64,000 bases of DNA, taken from Oscillospiraceae bacterium (GTDB lineage: Bacteria; Bacillota; Clostridia; Oscillospirales; JAAYXM01). The notes below the pieces were generated by a model. The model was not told the DNA's origin. It did no database searches and saw only the letters and a list, made by a program, of their open reading frames with translations. Position 1 is the stretch's first letter, and the number at the start of each line of letters is the position of its first letter. The stretch spans positions 1 to 64,000 of the forward strand of contig SVMJ01000001.1 of NCBI GenBank assembly GCA_015067485.1, in the 5' to 3' direction. Below, one piece after another: positions 63,345-64,000 of the stretch. The translations under genes were made by a program, and so were the position numbers.

Positions 63345-64000
63345 TTATACCTCCGTCTGTTTCTTTCTCTGAATCGATTTTACCACAAGTACGACACTCG
63401 CCGCAACAAAACTTACAATTCCGACCATTTGCGAGATCCGAATTCCGCTTCCGAACAGGTACAAACTATCGGTTCTGAGCCCTTCGATAAAAGCGCGTCC
63501 CAATCCGTACCATGCTACATACAGAAAGAAAATCTCGCCGGAAAACATCCGTTTCTTTGAGTAGAAATGAAGCAGGATGAACCCAAGTAAATTCCAAAGC
63601 GATTCATACAAAAACGTCGGATGTACTTCTACCATTGCACGGGAAACCCGATCATACAGTCTCATCCGCCACGGTAGCGTTGTGGGACCTCCAAATGCTT
63701 CGGCATTCACAAAATTCCCCCATCGCCCAATCGATTGTCCGATGAGAAGCCCCAGCGCACCGATGTCCACCATATCGCCGAGTGGCAATTTTCGTTTTCT
63801 GCAAAACATAATGACCGTGATGAGACTTCCGATGATCGCGCCGTAAATCGCGATTCCGCCTTCCCAAATATACAACACGCGGATCAAATCATGGCGGTAT
63901 TCCGAGAAGTTAAAAATCACATAATATGCACGTGCGGAAAGAATCGCAATCGGAACTGCAAATAGCAACATATCGAGCAAATCATCTTGTTTGAGAGAAA
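63345..64000 (-). CDS. lgt: Prolipoprotein diacylglyceryl transferase, C-terminal part
   Basis: Partial: the frame is open to the right edge (residues SLKQDD precede the TTG that the ORF track treats as the start), so the true N-terminus lies outside. The visible ~218 residues hold five or so membrane helices and the Lgt signature [17 protein letters not shown], then [15 protein letters not shown] and a C-terminal [15 protein letters not shown]. Lgt adds diacylglycerol to the lipobox cysteine of lipoproteins such as those at 24356 and 59521. Confidence 0.93.
   Translation of the reverse strand, partial: SLKQDDLLDMLLFAVPIAILSARAYYVIFNFSEYRHDLIRVLYIWEGGIAIYGAIIGSLITVIMFCRKRKLPLGDMVDIGALGLLIGQSIGRWGNFVNAEAFGGPTTLPWRMRLYDRVSRAMVEVHPTFLYESLWNLLGFILLHFYSKKRMFSGEIFFLYVAWYGLGRAFIEGLRTDSLYLFGSGIRISQMVGIVSFVAASVVLVVKSIQRKKQTEV

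Overview
The window looks like a chromosomal segment of a spore-forming, low-to-moderate GC member of the class Clostridia, probably the Oscillospiraceae/Ruminococcaceae side (inference from gene content and order). Direct support is the complete spoIIIAA-AH operon, spoIIM, yunB, a cwlJ-gerQ pair and gerW. Typical Firmicutes gene orders are also present: dxs-tlyA-nadK-argR-recN, scpA-scpB, and xerD next to spoIIM. The content is almost entirely core chromosome. I saw no prophage, insertion sequence, CRISPR array, toxin-antitoxin pair or defence island.

Layout. 1-5.4 kb (+): end of dxs, then tlyA, nadK, argR, recN and tyrS, tightly packed. 5.4-9.5 kb (-): tmcAL, a 627-nt AT-rich gap with several inverted repeats, and a MacB-like permease plus membrane-fusion adaptor with no ATPase gene. 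9.5-10.5 kb (+): DUF1540 gene, cwlJ and gerQ. 10.6-15.7 kb (-): M50 protease, scpA, scpB, DUF2953, gerW, dacF-like carboxypeptidase and a cysteine-synthase-family gene. 15.8-26.1 kb is mixed: flavin reductase, a GlmU-N-like nucleotidyltransferase, a DUF378 protein behind a sigma-G-like promoter, an amidase, superoxide dismutase, tRNA-Leu(CAA), pcrA, a ROK kinase, hprK, rpmB, a lipoprotein and an LCP protein. 26.3-28.4 kb (+): KDPG aldolase fused to a C-terminal extension, and KDG kinase. 28.4-33.6 kb (-): Asp23 protein behind the spoIIIA operon. 33.7-41.2 kb: YcxB-like, ligA, yunB, an XerC-like recombinase, a YesL-like protein, xerD, spoIIM and proC. 41.5-49.7 kb: small unknown protein, rpoC, rpoB (with its own promoter and a structured leader) and DUF1294. 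49.8-58.2 kb (-): a deoR-sorE-E2-E3-E1-mtlD operon. 58.4-64 kb: secreted and membrane proteins, rarA, glyA, folD and the end of lgt.

How the genes work together. Sporulation genes are scattered in at least six places and cover engulfment (SpoIIM, SpoIIIA channel), late development (YunB, GerW) and germination (CwlJ, GerQ). Carbon metabolism is represented by the ketodeoxygluconate branch (kdgK/kdgA) and by an unusual operon joining two sugar-phosphate/polyol-phosphate oxidoreductases to a complete 2-oxoacid dehydrogenase complex. Both sets share with rpoBC and glyA a near absence of TTA, CTA and TCA codons, visible as long codon-aligned antisense ORFs, which suggests very high expression. HprK and a ROK glucokinase add carbon-catabolite control.

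I did not find a convincing new defence or mobile system. The strongest candidates for follow-up are the sugar-phosphate/2-oxoacid dehydrogenase operon, the detached rpoBC unit with its leader hairpin, the sigma-G-like promoter before the DUF378 gene, and the amidase whose coding region runs through a terminator hairpin. Promoter and operator calls are pattern matches by eye.
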